64,000 bases of DNA from Holacanthus passer (lineage: Eukaryota > Chordata > Actinopteri > Pomacanthidae), in assembly GCA_025331565.1 (NCBI GenBank), contig JAFREQ010000034.1, positions 744,001 to 808,000 of the forward strand. Reading direction: 5' to 3'. The translations under genes and the position numbers were made by a program. Below, piece by piece: positions 62,701 to 64,000 of the stretch (its first letter is position 1; every line of letters starts with the position of its first letter). A model generated the notes under the pieces. The model saw only the letters and a program-made list of their open reading frames with translations, had not been told where the DNA came from and searched no databases.

Positions 62701-63941
62701 AATAAAGGAAAGACAGGACAAGACACAAAATGAGGATGAGATTCATTTGTTTCGAGCGTGGCTGTTTCTATCCACATCCCCATGGCAATCCATTCCTGGG
62801 GGATTCTGCCCAAGTACGTTAAGTGGCATGCCAGTCAGGTCTGGATTAACAGCAAACTCTTTCTTCATGCTGCAGAGGACTGCTCTCAGAACAGAAGGAG
62901 AGGGGGCTATCATTGAAAGATGAGAGAAAACGATTTGTCTGCTGGATTTGTCTCTTTTTTCTAAACATAAAATATAAGACTTTGGAGCATGTAGAGAAAG
63001 GTTTCCTGACACCACATGATAAAGGAATAAAGGAAGTCTTTTGTAATAGCCAGATCTAAGTAGAGGAGAGTTTCTCCACTTCCTGGAGTTTTATAAAGCA
63101 AAAACTAATGACGTTGACCACACGATGACACATGATGTACAAAGTTTTTCCCTTACTGTCACAGACGTAAGGTTTGTCCTGGTCGTCCGTGTTAACAGGT
63201 TCTGTCCTTCTGCGACTGGATCCTCTGTTCTGAGAGGAAACGCACGTCTGGCATTTAAACTTCCAACACACATTTGTGACATATTCAGATTTAATTCCAA
63301 ATAGCAACATGTGTAGTTTATTGTGATCATTTGGAATGAAGCAAAGACCTTAAGATATGACTCAAGTTTATAGTAATATGCTGTAGAAATAAGTGTCACT
63401 TCGTACTGATTGTACTGAAACTCGTTTACACTACATACACAAATATATGTTCACACTCACTTTGCCTCTGTTTCTGTTCTTTCTCTTTGGAATATCCAGT
63501 TCGAAGTCATCGTCATCATGGAATCCGTCGCCATTTTCCTCTGCCTCCAGAACCCTCTGCAGAGCGCAAACACACACACACACACACACAAAAAGAGAGA
63601 CACTTAAATATAAAAAAAATAGATAAAACAAGGTTAGAAAGGATGGCTAATATTTTATTAAATTCACGCCACTGAATTGCAAACTCTCATTTAAATCGTC
63701 AACAAACTTTTCTTGCATCGACCAAAACAATAGACAAATATATGTACTAATGTAATAGACAACAGAACAACAGAAATATAATACATAATTCACACATAAT
63801 AAAATACCTGTATTTCCAGCAACGTCTCCTCTTCCTTACAGATGTTGTTTTTTTTCTCCAGCAGGCTATCCCCCCTCAGGAGGGCCTCCAAGGCTGTGGC
63901 CTCCCCCGGGGGAACCTCGCGCTTCGGGGCCAGTTCGGCTT
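56756..63941 (-). CDS. DPF-family tandem PHD finger protein, 5' part outside the window
   Basis: Eight exons in transcript order: 63808-63941, 63461-63556, 63157-63229, 61207-61344, 60974-61102, 57861-57973, 56978-57059, 56756-56823. All junction phases agree. In order the protein has an acidic linker (TALEALLRGD, RVLEAEENGDGFHDDDDF), a basic IPKRKNRNRGK, one C2H2 finger ([20 protein letters not shown], then THTH), and two PHD fingers (YCDFCLGD…LVSCSDCGRSGHPTCLQF; CSICGTSENDDQLLFCDDCD…), ending DKASAYGEA and a stop. DPF proteins are BAF chromatin-remodelling subunits whose double PHD reads acylated and unmodified histone H3 tails. The ALEALLRG, IQRVLE and IPKRKNR segments resemble DPF3 most. 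CLDLLKDKAS at the end resembles DPF2. The N-terminal requiem domain is beyond the right edge. Confidence 0.9.
57974..60973 (-). other. Large DPF intron within the first PHD finger
   Basis: A 3.0-kb intron between the exon ending CGRSG and the one beginning HPTCLQF. It contains a GGAAGGAA tract near 58013-58035 and an unexplained acidic minus-strand reading frame at 59560-59835. No other exon fits the DPF reading frame. Confidence 0.6.
61345..63156 (-). other. DPF intron inside the C2H2 finger
   Basis: A 1.8-kb AT-rich intron splitting the codon after YVCD (GAC A / TC TGT). No exon, RNA gene or clear repeat was found in it. Confidence 0.6.
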
Positions 63942-64000
63942 CTGAGGAGGTGGCGGCAGAAGAGAATAAGGGAGAGGAAAGAGCGTTTGAGATGGCACAA

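Noticed and set aside
1..64000. CRISPR array, bacterial operon, phage or defence system
   Set aside because: There are no spaced palindromic repeats and no compact prokaryotic genes; all supported genes are spliced vertebrate genes. The novel-system hypothesis is not supported beyond the leg1 rearrangement.

Overview
This is a stretch of teleost fish chromosome, probably percomorph. The evidence is intron-split vertebrate genes with GT..AG splice sites, many CA/GT microsatellites, and fish-type hAT miniature elements and LINE/SINE tails. The gene set (syne1, myct1, serac1, gtf2h5, dynlt1, a syntaxin-7-like gene, leg1, and a DPF zinc-finger gene) largely matches genes on human chromosome 6q22-q25. 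The exception is the DPF gene, whose closest human relative by linker sequence (DPF3) lies on 14q. I found no bacterial, CRISPR, phage or viral system.

Layout. 1-9189 is intron 1 of syne1 (minus strand), and its first coding exon is 9190-9256. About 4.9 kb of intergenic DNA follows, then myct1 (+, 14130-15735), an intact hAT-type miniature element (16690-17209), serac1 (+, 16 coding exons, 17945-23803), gtf2h5 (+, 25612-25991), a U2 snRNA gene (-, 26670-26859), dynlt1 (+, 28984-30119) and a syntaxin-7-like gene (-, 32225-35870, with an untranslated first exon near 37217).

From 38.7 to 54.2 kb lies the most unusual part: three complete eight-exon leg1 genes, each encoding 355 residues. Copy 1 is on the minus strand (39002-41450); copies 2 and 3 are on the plus strand (44220-46339 and 50477-52564). 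They sit in a composite of inverted and direct segmental duplication. The copy 1 block is repeated in reverse orientation around copy 3, and the copy 2 block is repeated directly at copy 3. Transposons that landed in only one arm (47720-48449 and about 53446-53882) mark events after the duplication. By eye, copies 1 and 2 differ by about one residue, while copy 3 carries roughly eight changes.

The right end (56756-63941) holds the last eight exons seen of a DPF-family gene on the minus strand (C2H2 finger plus tandem PHD fingers), whose 5' part lies outside the window. Its linker is most like DPF3.

The genes do not form one pathway. They are housekeeping and tissue-specific genes: nuclear envelope linkage, an endothelial membrane protein, mitochondrial lipid remodelling, TFIIH, spliceosome, dynein, endosomal fusion, secreted liver protein and BAF chromatin reader. 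All coordinates and translations were worked out by hand from splice signals and remembered family sequences; no alignment was run.
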